Below are positions 7,512 through 15,591 of a stretch of 19,715 nucleotides of DNA, one piece after another. Position 1 is the stretch's first letter, and each line of letters begins with the position of its first letter. Location: the NCBI GenBank assembly GCA_046565595.1, contig JBKHYG010000054.1, forward strand, positions 1 to 19,715, read 5' to 3'. Origin of the DNA: JBKHYG01 sp046565595. Lineage in GTDB: Bacteria > Actinomycetota > AC-67. Position numbers and translations under genes: made by a program. A model generated the notes under the pieces. It searched no databases. It had not been told where the DNA came from and saw nothing but the letters and a program-made list of their open reading frames with translations.

Positions 7512-7955
7512 TTGATCCGCCGCAGAGGGCCCGTTGCCGCCCTCGTGATGCTCTCACTGTTCTCGATGGTGCCCCCGGCCAGTGCCACAGAAGAGGTGTA
7601 TCAGGTCAAGACCTACCATCTCGCGAACGGGATCGGAGCGCTGTCGAGTTCTGGATTCAACATCGGGGGTGTCTGGTTCGAGGGGCATGCGACCAAGCCC
7701 CCGACACGCGTCGTGGCTGCTGATGCCAACGGTTCGCCGGTGCGGATACGCGTCGCGCAGGATCTCAACAACAACTTCCAGCATGGTGATCCGGGAGAGC
7801 CGGTGGTGACCGGATGCGGGAGCGTGGACCTCAGCAGTTCGCAGGCTCCCTTCGTAGCGGGCCGACCGATCGCCGTCTTCGTGTCGATCGCCTATGTCGG
7901 CTGCACCGCCGTGGGAACAACCGGGACGCTCACGCTGTTCGTCGCCGCCGATTGA
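7512..7955 (+). CDS. Small secreted protein, two-cysteine family, copy 3
   Basis: The product is 147 residues from TTG 7512, or 158 from ATG 7479. TTG is preferred because GGAG stands 4 nt upstream and the signal peptide then starts normally (M-IRRRGPVAALVML...PPASA), as in its two paralogs. The ATG start remains possible and would add an 11-residue charged leader. The mature part repeats the family plan: NIGGVWF, VRIRVAQDLNNNFQHGDPGEP, GCGSVDL, PIAVFV, a second cysteine, and GTTGTLTLFV. Near identity of several blocks with copy 2 points to a local tandem duplication. The 3' end overlaps the first unit of the 41-nt-spaced repeats downstream. The function is unknown. Confidence 0.86.
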   Translation: MIRRRGPVAALVMLSLFSMVPPASATEEVYQVKTYHLANGIGALSSSGFNIGGVWFEGHATKPPTRVVAADANGSPVRIRVAQDLNNNFQHGDPGEPVVTGCGSVDLSSSQAPFVAGRPIAVFVSIAYVGCTAVGTTGTLTLFVAAD

Positions 7956-8079
7956 CCTCGAGCCGAAAGCTCATACCGTTCGTAGCCGCCGATCCAACCC
8001 GCGTCGACGCGCGCCACGAGCACACTAACGGTCAGAGGTTTCGCCGGGAACGCGCCACGAGCACGCGAGCGGTCAGTGG
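7937..8079. repeat. Degenerate direct repeats at 41-nt spacing
   Basis: GTTCGTCGCCGCCGAT (7937-7952) recurs with one mismatch at 7978-7993. CGCGCCACGAGCAC with a following GGTCAG-AGG/TGG block at 8010-8038 recurs at 8051-8079. Both pairs are offset by exactly 41 nt. The array joins the 3' ends of two convergent genes. The middle units match poorly, so this may be the remains of a tandem repeat or two chance duplications. Confidence 0.5.
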
Positions 8080-8996
8080 TGTTGCTGGAAGTAGCGCAGG
8101 TAACCAGCCGCCGATGACCTGAAAGCGTTCAGCGCCTCGAACTTGGCCAACAGATCGGGGCGTTCGTGGATGGCCTCGTACTCATGCCAGGTGCGCTCTT
8201 CCAGATGCGAGGCCAGGAAGTCCAGGTCTTCGCTGTGCATCATGCCTTCCGACACGATCTCGCCGTAGCGTCGAAGTTTCTCCTCAGCTTCATCGAGCAT
8301 GTCACGATCGGTAGGAGCGGGCCCGAAGTGCGTCAGGTACAGCCCACTAGGTCGGCGTTCGCGATACCGCTGCAAGGTAGCCAGAGCCTCGTCGAGGTTG
8401 AAGTCGGGCGGGGGAGTAGCCGGCCGCAGAACATCTGCCTCGGGTAGGTAGACCCCCATCGAGTCTCCGACGAACATGACGCCGGTATCAGAGTCCAGAA
8501 CGGCCATGTGGTGGCGGGCATGTCCCGGGGCTTCGATGATCTCGAGCGTCCGGCCCTCTCCTAGATCAAGGAAGTGCCCCGGATCGACGGCAAGCAGGTT
8601 GTCTTCCGGCACGGGCTTCAGCGGGCCGAACAGGCGGTCCAGCGAGTCGCCGAAGACGCGATAGGCGCTCGCCATCAGCTTCGAAGGGTCGGCCATGTGC
8701 CGCGCCCCCGCGGTGTGGCAGACGATCTTGGCGTTCGGGAAGTGCTCGAGTATGTCCCCCGCGCCGCCAGCGTGGTCCAGGTGGATGTGGCTGACCACGA
8801 AATACGCGATGTCCCCGCCGCTGATCCCTAGATCCGAGAGCCCCTCGACGAGTTTGGGCACCACGGTTGCAGGACCGGTTTCTATGACCGCCGGATCGCG
8901 CCCAGGGATCAGGAAACCGGCGAGCAGATCGCTCATGCCGGCCATCTCGGTGTCGATGGCGACGATGTCGCCGTCGAGAGGGATGGTTCGAGCCAT
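8073..8996 (-). CDS. Metallo-beta-lactamase-fold hydrolase
   Basis: The product is 307 residues and cytoplasmic (no signal peptide). The metal-binding motif H-x-H-x-D-H is SHIHLDHAGG (His70, His72, Asp74, His75). Further ligands are His159 in APGHARHH, Asp178 in VGDSMG and His223 in LTHFGP, so both metal sites look complete. The fold is that of the glyoxalase II / MBL superfamily, which hydrolyses thioesters, lactones, phosphodiesters and similar bonds. The substrate cannot be told from sequence. The C-terminal 80 residues are helical, as in many uncharacterised MBL proteins. It is the last gene of the - strand run, 20 nt after the stop of the lipoprotein gene, so it may be co-transcribed by position rather than function. 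ATG 8996 has no strong Shine-Dalgarno. Confidence 0.93.
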   Translation of the reverse strand: MARTIPLDGDIVAIDTEMAGMSDLLAGFLIPGRDPAVIETGPATVVPKLVEGLSDLGISGGDIAYFVVSHIHLDHAGGAGDILEHFPNAKIVCHTAGARHMADPSKLMASAYRVFGDSLDRLFGPLKPVPEDNLLAVDPGHFLDLGEGRTLEIIEAPGHARHHMAVLDSDTGVMFVGDSMGVYLPEADVLRPATPPPDFNLDEALATLQRYRERRPSGLYLTHFGPAPTDRDMLDEAEEKLRRYGEIVSEGMMHSEDLDFLASHLEERTWHEYEAIHERPDLLAKFEALNAFRSSAAGYLRYFQQHH

Positions 8997-9016
8997 GGCC
9001 GCAGGTTAGCGGCAGC

Positions 9017-9619
9017 TCAGTCCTCTAGGGGCAGCCGTTCCCAGGTCCACAGCCACTCGATCGTCCGGCTCGGGTCCCTATCGAGCCCGAGAGCGGGGCA
9101 GCGAACCTCGCCGCTAGCTGCGTTGGCGGCATAGGTGAGCGTGCAAGGCTCGACCAGGACATCGTATCTGGTGAGGCTTTCTTCGCCGCCGGCAGGTCGG
9201 GTTATCTGCACATAGGCGGCCGACCGCAGCGATGAGGACTCGGCGAGATCTGGAGCATCTTTGCCGTCGATCTCGTAGGTGCCGGGGCCTTCATATTGGC
9301 CCGGGCGGAGGTCGGCTGACCACAACAACAACGAGCCATCAGAGAGCTGGATGTCGAAGCGGCCTGCGGATGCGGTGAGGATCCAGACACCCACGGGCAC
9401 ACCGGGGCCGTGGCTCTCGTAGATGTCGATAACCGATTCGATATCGAGCGTGTAGTCAGCATCCCCCGTGATCCGATGGTGGATCCGAGCGGGGTATTGG
9501 GCGCGCAGCGAGTCGGGTGCGTTGCTAGAGGAGAAGATAGCGGGCTGGAACTCAACCGAGCTGGCGCAGCTGGCTAACAGCATCACCGAGGCTGCGAGTC
9601 GGATCCGCCTCAAGCACAA
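9017..9619 (-). CDS. Predicted lipoprotein of unknown function
   Basis: The product is 200 residues from TTG 9619, which overlaps the end of the preceding gene by 10 nt. A second TTG at 9613 is also possible. The N-terminus (arginines, a short hydrophobic stretch, then LLASC) is a good lipobox with Cys18 as the lipidated residue. The rest is hydrophilic with alternating patterns suggesting beta strands, including DADYTLDIESVIDIYES-like and GPGTYEIDGKDAPD segments. A late cysteine pair (CTLTYAANAASGEVRC) may form a disulfide. I recognise no family. It lies in the Liv-type transporter operon next to another small lipoprotein, so a surface or membrane-associated accessory role is plausible but unproven. 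Confidence 0.8.
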   Translation of the reverse strand: MCLRRIRLAASVMLLASCASSVEFQPAIFSSSNAPDSLRAQYPARIHHRITGDADYTLDIESVIDIYESHGPGVPVGVWILTASAGRFDIQLSDGSLLLWSADLRPGQYEGPGTYEIDGKDAPDLAESSSLRSAAYVQITRPAGGEESLTRYDVLVEPCTLTYAANAASGEVRCPALGLDRDPSRTIEWLWTWERLPLED

Positions 9620-10203
9620 TCCTTCGAGATCCTGAGGTCCTTGGAGTCGAATGCGCCCTTGCCTTCCGGCGTCTTGACGACGGTCTTGAAGACAGCCGGG
9701 CCATACTCGACGGTAGGACGAACCACCACACGCCAGGTGACCTCACCGGAGGGATTCGCTTCTCCGTCAAGGTACACGAAATCCGGCGGGATCTTGTCGC
9801 CATCCTCGGGCTGGGAGTAGGCAACCGTGAACGCGAAATCAGCTTCCGGGACGGAACGAGCTCGGGCTTCGATGGTGTCGCCGCGATCGAAGCAGTTGCC
9901 GTTCAGTTCGACGAACAGAGGTGCCCAGTTCTTGGCGGCCTGCTCGCTAGGAGGTTTCGCGGCCGTGGTGGCCACCCCGGCTGGAGGCGTCGCGCCCCCG
10001 GGCCGGCCCGGCTGGCCGGTCGCAGGCTTGGCAGATGTGGAGGGCATGTCGGGATCTTGGCTGCTCGGGTTGCCCTGATCTTTGAACGACGAGCCCTCGC
10101 TGCCAACGGGGTTCGTGGCTGACGAGCAGCCCGCGGTCGCCAGGGCCAGTACGACCATCGAGCCGAGCAACCGGCCTTGCCAGGGTCCGACCCGTGAACT
10201 CAT
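9610..10203 (-). CDS. Predicted lipoprotein / exported Ig-like protein of unknown function
   Basis: The product is 197 residues from ATG 10203. Its ATGA overlap with the stop of livF implies coupled translation. The N-terminus has a signal segment ending ALATAGC; the cysteine at 25 could be lipidated, but -3 is Thr rather than Leu, so the lipobox is imperfect. A long low-complexity Pro/Ser/Gly/Thr linker follows (about 30-90). A compact C-terminal domain of about 100 residues begins at GNCFDRGDTIEARA and ends with a cysteine near the last residue (SKDCA). The two cysteines could close a disulfide in an Ig-like beta sandwich. This layout is typical of proteins that present a small domain away from the membrane. 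No specific family is recognised. Confidence 0.8.
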   Translation of the reverse strand: MSSRVGPWQGRLLGSMVVLALATAGCSSATNPVGSEGSSFKDQGNPSSQDPDMPSTSAKPATGQPGRPGGATPPAGVATTAAKPPSEQAAKNWAPLFVELNGNCFDRGDTIEARARSVPEADFAFTVAYSQPEDGDKIPPDFVYLDGEANPSGEVTWRVVVRPTVEYGPAVFKTVVKTPEGKGAFDSKDLRISKDCA

Positions 10204-10934
10204 GAGGCGTGCGCCCCTTCGGCTTCGCTGCCGAGGTAGCTGGCGAGCAGTTCCGGGTCGTCACGCAACTGGCGGCTCGGCCCTTCGAGGGCGACCTGTC
10301 CACGACTGAGCACATATGCCCGATCCGTGTGTCCTAATGCCATGTTCACGAACTGTTCAACGACCAGCGCCGCGGTTCCAGCACGGTTGACTTCCTCAAG
10401 GATGTCGAAGAGTTGCTCGACGATGATCGGCGCCAGGCCCAGCGACATCTCATCGATCACCAGCAGTTTGGGCCGGCTCATCAGCGAGCGAGCCATCGCG
10501 AGCATCTGCTGCTCGCCTCCCGACATCGTTCCGCAAGCCTGAGAGCGACGCTCTTTGAGTTTCGGGAAGAAATGGAAGGCCTGTTCCAGCATCTCGTTGT
10601 AGCCGGAGTTCTTGCGTTGCGAGTAGTAGCCGAGGCGCAGGTTCTCTTCGACGGTCAGCGACGGGAACAACTCTCGGCCTTCTGGCAGATGCGCCAGCCC
10701 CATGCTCACGATCTCCTGGGAACTCTTGCCATGTACCGGCTGTCCCTCGAAGATGATCTCGCCGGCGCGAGGCGCGATCATCCCAGAGACGGTGCGAAGC
10801 GTGGTCGTCTTGCCGGCGCCGTTGGGGCCAAGCAGCGAGACCAGTTCGCCTTCACCGACCTCGAAGGAGACATCTTGGAGTGCCAGCACGGCGCCGTAGT
10901 AGACGGTCAGGTTGCGGACCTCGAGCAGCGCCAT
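10200..10934 (-). CDS. livF: Branched-chain amino acid type ABC transporter ATPase (LivF)
   Basis: The product is 244 residues, the usual LivF length. It binds and hydrolyses ATP as one half of the transporter's nucleotide-binding dimer on the inner membrane face. Walker A is GPNGAGKTT (36-44), the signature is MSGGEQQ (137-143), and Walker B with the catalytic glutamate is LLVIDE (157-162), followed by the LivF-typical MSLGLAP. The switch region is VVEQ with the LivF-type Gln in place of the usual His. The start ATG 10934 overlaps the stop of the fused permease/ATPase as TGATG. The partner ATPase is the C-terminal LivG domain of that fusion. Substrates of this family include Leu/Ile/Val, other amino acids, amides and urea. 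Sequence alone does not choose between them. Confidence 0.96.
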   Translation of the reverse strand: MALLEVRNLTVYYGAVLALQDVSFEVGEGELVSLLGPNGAGKTTTLRTVSGMIAPRAGEIIFEGQPVHGKSSQEIVSMGLAHLPEGRELFPSLTVEENLRLGYYSQRKNSGYNEMLEQAFHFFPKLKERRSQACGTMSGGEQQMLAMARSLMSRPKLLVIDEMSLGLAPIIVEQLFDILEEVNRAGTAALVVEQFVNMALGHTDRAYVLSRGQVALEGPSRQLRDDPELLASYLGSEAEGAHAS

Positions 10935-13900
10935 CAGACGGCCGCCCCGGTCTCGACATCTTCGGGTGCGGCGCCCAGATAGGCGGCGATGACTGCCGGG
11001 TCGCGTTGCACCTGGCTCGGGGGACCCTCGGCGATGAGCTTGCCCCGATCGAGCACATAGACATAGTCGCAGATCCGCATGATCATCTTCACATCGTGTT
11101 CGATGACCAACAGCGTCTTGCCGGCGTCACGCACCTTCAAGAAGGCTTGGATCAGGCGCTCGGTCTCGGCGTCGTCGAGACCAGAGGCAGCCTCGTCGAG
11201 CATGATGAAGTCCAGGCCGGTCACCATGGCGCGGGCGACCTCGACCAGACGCAGCGTGCCGAACGGCAGGTCGCCGGGATAGCGTTCGACGACATCTCCC
11301 AGGCCGAGCAGTTGGACGACCTCGCGAACACGAGCCCTCGCTTCGCCCTCAGCTTCGAGGGCAGGGCCGCTCGCGACCGCATGGCTCATGAAGCCGGTTC
11401 CGTTCTGCATGTGGGTCGCGACCATCAGGTTGTCGAAGATCGTGAGGCCGGGGAACAACTGGAGAGCCTGGAAGGTTCGAGCGATACCTAGTTGGGCGCG
11501 CTCGTGAACCGCCGCATGGGTCACATCCTCACCGCGCAGCGTGATCCGTCCCTCGGTTGGGGTGACGATGCCGGCGATCGAGTTGAAGGACACCGTCTTG
11601 CCAGCGCCGTTCGGACCGATCAGTCCGACGATCTCGTTGCGGCGGACCTCCATGGTCACATCGCTGACCGCCGTCAGGCCACCGAAACGGACGGTCACCG
11701 CCTCGCTGCGCACGATCAGTTCGCGATCCTCACGACGCGGCGGGAGCTGGGCGGCTACGGCATCGAATTCGTGAGCAACCTCTACGACCTCTGCGTGCCC
11801 GTTGCTCGAAACGGCCCGTTTGGAGGGAGCGAGAGCGGTCAACGGGATCTCCTCGAAGGCGACCCTCTCGCGATGCTTCTCGAGCGTCTTACGCATCCGG
11901 CGTCGCGCCCAGGTGATGTCGGAGAGGAAGGTATCCATCCAGCGATCCAGCGCCTTCAGGGGTCCGATGAACCAACGCTGGCGGCCAAGGAACTGCGAGA
12001 ACTGGTTACCTAGCCCTGCGAGCCCGCCCGGGTAGGCAAGCAACACGACCGCGAGCAGGGCGGCCGATACGACCTCTAGATAGCCGGCGAAGATCGGAAG
12101 CTCGAGGAAGACCACATCGAGCAGCGCGAACACGACCCCCGCGGCCACGGCACCACCGAGTGAGCGCAGGCCACCGACCACCGCGAACGACACGAACAGC
12201 AGCGAGAAGTTGAAGGCGAAGGCGTCGGGGGTGACATTGCGAAGGTCGCTCATGTACAGGCTGCCAGCAGCTCCGGCCAGGAAGCCCGATAAGCCGAAGG
12301 CGAGCAGCTTGTATCTGGCGACATCGATACCCAGCGATGCGGCCGCCATCTCGGAGCCTTGGACCGCGAAGAAGGCCCGGCCAGTCTTGGAGTCTCGAAG
12401 GTTGGCCGCCGCGATCAGCGCGATAGCCACGATCGCCCACGCCACATAGAACAGGACCGTCGGGTCGGTGAAATCGAACGACGGGATGGTGCCCTCGGCT
12501 CCGATGCGAACATCATCGATCCGCGAGTACTTGACGAACCAGGTCTGTCGGAACAGGAACTCGGATGCCATCCAGCTGAAGATCAGCGTCGCGACCGCCA
12601 GGAACAGGCCACGCACACGCACGGCGACCGCACCCAAGAACACCGCGAGAGAGACCGCCGCGAGGCCGCCGAGTGGCAGAGATAGCGGGAACGGTATGCC
12701 GATACCTTCGGCGACCCAGCCGGTCGCGTAGGCGCCGACGCCGTACAGGGCCGCGTGGCCGAGCGAGATCTGGCCGACCCAACCGATCAGGATCACGAGG
12801 GAAGCGGCGAGCAACGCGTTGGCCGCTCCTCGGTTGAGGTTCTGGACCAGAGAGAAGTTGACGAACGGCAGGAACGGAAAGACTATGAACAGCAGACCGC
12901 CCAGGATGATCAGCGGACGCTTGGCTTCCTCCAACCCTCCCAGACCTCGTGCGCCGGTCCTCGAGCCTTGAGCGGTCAGCGACTCGCCGCGCACATCGCC
13001 GCCGGTGATCTTCTGTCCGCGCATCACCATCGCGACGATCGCCGCTACGGCCAGGAACAGCTGCGGTGCGCCTTCCACCCCATCGAGTCCGATGGCTGGG
13101 GCGATCGACAAGGTGATGGCGACCACGACCGACCCGCCGACCGCTCCGAGCATCGAGCCCATCCCTCCCAGCAGGGCAGCGACGAACGCCGGCAGCGCCT
13201 GGAGCGACAGCACATAGGGCTGCAGGTTGGTGACCGATGCCAGCAGGATTCCTGAGAAGGCCGCGAGCAGACCTCCCAGGATCCAGGTCATGGCGGTGAT
13301 GCGATCAGGGTCGATGCCCATGAGCGACGCGGCCCTGCGGTTCTCGGCGGTACCGCGCATGACCAGACCGATGTCGGTCTTGGCGAACAACAAGATCAGC
13401 CCGATGGTCATCAGGCCCGCCAGGATGAACAGCCCGATCTCGCCGTACAGGATCGCCGAGAAGCTGACCGAGATGACCTTGTCGGGGAAGATCGCGATCG
13501 AGTTCTCTGCGCCGGTTCCGAAGATCTTGGCCGCGAAGGCGACCACCAGACCGAGCGCTGCGACGGTTCCCACCGTCTGGGCGGTCGGGCCTTGGGCACG
13601 CAGGGTGCGGACGAAGATCCGTTCCACCAGATAGCCGAGCGAACCGCCTGCCGCGAGGCCGATGATGATCGCGACGGGGATGGGCATGTTCGCCTTCGCG
13701 AGTGCGACCAGTCCGAAGAACCCAAGGACCGAGGCGCCGGCGCCGATAGCGATCCGCGTGCTCCTGGGCACGCCTCGCTTGAGGAGCAGGCTGCCGATCA
13801 GGGGACCGATGGTGACCGCAGGGATCAGAGCAGCGAGGTAACGGTCAGCGGCGTCGGCTCCGCCGGTCACCATGATCTTGACCACATAGGGTGGGAACAT

Positions 13901-14125
13901 GACCATCGCGCCGTGGGCGAGGTTCAGAACCTTGCTCGCGCGATAGATCATGACGATGCCAACCGCCAGGATGGCGTAGGCACCCATGTTCCCGAGCGAG
14001 AGAAGGACGCTGATCCTGACCTCGCCGAGGCCTGGTGCGAGGGCGACGAAGATCGCTAGGCCAACGACTAGGCCCGTCCGAGCACGAGGAGACAGGTTGG
14101 TTACACGCGAAGCGAGGCCTCGCAT
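10934..14125 (-). CDS. LivH-LivM-LivG fusion: two permease domains and one ATPase in one chain
   Basis: The product is 1063 residues and joins three normally separate subunits. Residues about 1-370 are the LivH permease, with many membrane helices and NLAHGAMVMF in the first third. Residues about 400-715 are the LivM permease, with its signature GQISLGHAALYG at 451-462. A charged linker of about 90 residues leads to LivG (about 812-1055). LivG has Walker A GPNGAGKT at 837-844, Walker B FIMLDE at 973-978, and a downstream LLVIEHD switch. The signature position reads LPFGTLR (953-959), a departure from LSGGQ. With LivF this makes a full transporter core; only the solute-binding protein is separate. 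LivM-LivG fusions are known; a three-way fusion is rarer. No frameshift or internal stop is seen, so it appears to be one real polypeptide. It is coupled by TGATG to genes on both sides. Confidence 0.94.
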   Translation of the reverse strand: MRGLASRVTNLSPRARTGLVVGLAIFVALAPGLGEVRISVLLSLGNMGAYAILAVGIVMIYRASKVLNLAHGAMVMFPPYVVKIMVTGGADAADRYLAALIPAVTIGPLIGSLLLKRGVPRSTRIAIGAGASVLGFFGLVALAKANMPIPVAIIIGLAAGGSLGYLVERIFVRTLRAQGPTAQTVGTVAALGLVVAFAAKIFGTGAENSIAIFPDKVISVSFSAILYGEIGLFILAGLMTIGLILLFAKTDIGLVMRGTAENRRAASLMGIDPDRITAMTWILGGLLAAFSGILLASVTNLQPYVLSLQALPAFVAALLGGMGSMLGAVGGSVVVAITLSIAPAIGLDGVEGAPQLFLAVAAIVAMVMRGQKITGGDVRGESLTAQGSRTGARGLGGLEEAKRPLIILGGLLFIVFPFLPFVNFSLVQNLNRGAANALLAASLVILIGWVGQISLGHAALYGVGAYATGWVAEGIGIPFPLSLPLGGLAAVSLAVFLGAVAVRVRGLFLAVATLIFSWMASEFLFRQTWFVKYSRIDDVRIGAEGTIPSFDFTDPTVLFYVAWAIVAIALIAAANLRDSKTGRAFFAVQGSEMAAASLGIDVARYKLLAFGLSGFLAGAAGSLYMSDLRNVTPDAFAFNFSLLFVSFAVVGGLRSLGGAVAAGVVFALLDVVFLELPIFAGYLEVVSAALLAVVLLAYPGGLAGLGNQFSQFLGRQRWFIGPLKALDRWMDTFLSDITWARRRMRKTLEKHRERVAFEEIPLTALAPSKRAVSSNGHAEVVEVAHEFDAVAAQLPPRREDRELIVRSEAVTVRFGGLTAVSDVTMEVRRNEIVGLIGPNGAGKTVSFNSIAGIVTPTEGRITLRGEDVTHAAVHERAQLGIARTFQALQLFPGLTIFDNLMVATHMQNGTGFMSHAVASGPALEAEGEARARVREVVQLLGLGDVVERYPGDLPFGTLRLVEVARAMVTGLDFIMLDEAASGLDDAETERLIQAFLKVRDAGKTLLVIEHDVKMIMRICDYVYVLDRGKLIAEGPPSQVQRDPAVIAAYLGAAPEDVETGAAV

Positions 14126-15576
14126 CAGCAGGTCGGATCCTTGATGAATCCGGTCTGTTCATTGGCGAAGTCAGCGAAGGAACCCTGCGCGGTGACCAGA
14201 CGGAAGGCTTGGGCGCTGCAGTTGGCGTTGCGGTTGCCCGTGGTCCATGACAGCTTCTGGGCGATGTCGTGCTGGAAGGTCTTCGAATTCATGACCGCCG
14301 CCAGCCGGGCGCGGGTCAGCTCGGGGCCGACGGCTTTCAGGGCTTCGACGAATACCGTCATCCCGAGGTAGGCGCCCTCGAGGAACTGGTTCTTCACATC
14401 GACGGTGGGGGAGACCGAACGAACATCGTTCACATACTCGCGGACCCCGGGGCGGGACTCGAGCGCTCCGATAGGCGGGTTATAGCCGGTCCACACGAGC
14501 ATGCCGGAACATTTCTCTCCGCAGTTGCGCGCGAAGGTCTCGTTGAACAGCGGCTGGGCACCAGAGGTGATGTCGCCCATCTCGGGTCGTCCGTTGATCC
14601 AGGTGAGCGCCGTCTGTGGCTCGAGCAGCAGCGCGACCGCGTCACACTTGCCTGAGCAAGAGGAGTTGAAACTCTGGATCTCTGAGGAGTACGACGCCCT
14701 CGCGGGAAGGATGCCCTGGTTCCCGCAGACCTTCGCGCCGGGCAGCTTCTTCACGAACTCGACGAAAGCTTGTTCGCCTTCCTTGCCGAACTTGTAGCGC
14801 GTGTCCCAGACGATCCCGAAGCACCGCGCTCCCTTCGAGTAGGCGTGCTTGGCGATGATCCGCATCGTAGAGACGGTCGCGGTCGCAACCGGCCAGACCC
14901 ACGGATCCTCGTACTGTTGCTTGAGCATCCCGTCGGTCCCGATGACCGGGATCCCAGCCTTGCGGATCTCGCCGGCCGAGATCGCGGCGGTCAGTCCTTC
15001 GGAGCTTGGGACGACCGGCAGCGCGAAGTTCTTCTCGGCGATGAAGGTCTTGATGAAACCGAGGCCGCGCGCGGCATCCCAGCCGTCATCGACCAGTTGC
15101 AGTTTCAGCAGACGCCCGCAGATGCCTCCCTGCGAGTTGATCTTGCGCACCACCGCGCTCATCCCGGTCGGGGAGTCCCCAAGGAAGGAGGACCCGGGGC
15201 CGGATTGGACCACGGTCGAGGCCAGTTTGATCTCGGATGCGGTCACGCCGACATCGGTCGCGCCGCCGTTGCCGCTACGGTTGCAGGTCAGGTTCTTGCC
15301 GGATCCTCCGGAGAGCCCGGATCCGTCAGTCGTCCCTCCAGAACCGCCCGAACTACCGCCGGAGTCCGATGGGATGTCGGTGCCCGTGCTAGGGCCGGTC
15401 GAGTCGGGGATCCCGGTATCGGGCACACCAGAGTCGATCGGAACCTCGGTCCCGGGAACAGGCCCGCCTGCGCCGCCAGCGTTGGCGAAATCCGGGCTCT
15501 CACCAGGCTTGAAGGCTATGAATCCGATGATGAAAGCGAGAGCGACGAGCTTCGTCGCACGCAGGAATCCCACCAC
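14125..15576 (-). CDS. ABC transporter solute-binding protein, LivK/Peripl_BP_6 type
   Basis: The product is 483 residues from GTG 15576, preceded by a GGGAG Shine-Dalgarno at about 9 nt. The N-terminus has one hydrophobic segment (about 6-23) ending near DFANA, which is either a signal peptide or a membrane anchor. No lipobox cysteine follows it. A Gly/Ser/Pro/Asp-rich linker covers about 35-97. The rest is a type I periplasmic-binding fold, starting GVTASEIKLASTV, with INSQGGICGRLLKLQLVDD and DGWDAARG-type segments typical of amino-acid receptors. Several cysteine pairs occur in the ligand-binding part. It captures the solute outside the membrane and delivers it to the fused permease encoded immediately downstream (TGATG overlap). 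The ligand is not predictable. Confidence 0.93.
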   Translation of the reverse strand: MVGFLRATKLVALAFIIGFIAFKPGESPDFANAGGAGGPVPGTEVPIDSGVPDTGIPDSTGPSTGTDIPSDSGGSSGGSGGTTDGSGLSGGSGKNLTCNRSGNGGATDVGVTASEIKLASTVVQSGPGSSFLGDSPTGMSAVVRKINSQGGICGRLLKLQLVDDGWDAARGLGFIKTFIAEKNFALPVVPSSEGLTAAISAGEIRKAGIPVIGTDGMLKQQYEDPWVWPVATATVSTMRIIAKHAYSKGARCFGIVWDTRYKFGKEGEQAFVEFVKKLPGAKVCGNQGILPARASYSSEIQSFNSSCSGKCDAVALLLEPQTALTWINGRPEMGDITSGAQPLFNETFARNCGEKCSGMLVWTGYNPPIGALESRPGVREYVNDVRSVSPTVDVKNQFLEGAYLGMTVFVEALKAVGPELTRARLAAVMNSKTFQHDIAQKLSWTTGNRNANCSAQAFRLVTAQGSFADFANEQTGFIKDPTC

Positions 15577-15591
15577 TTCTATCTGCTCCCT

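Noticed and set aside
10880..13634. Multiple + strand frames of 70-200 codons opposite the Liv genes
   Set aside because: They are antisense to well-supported ABC transporter genes and have no motif or ribosome-binding site of their own.
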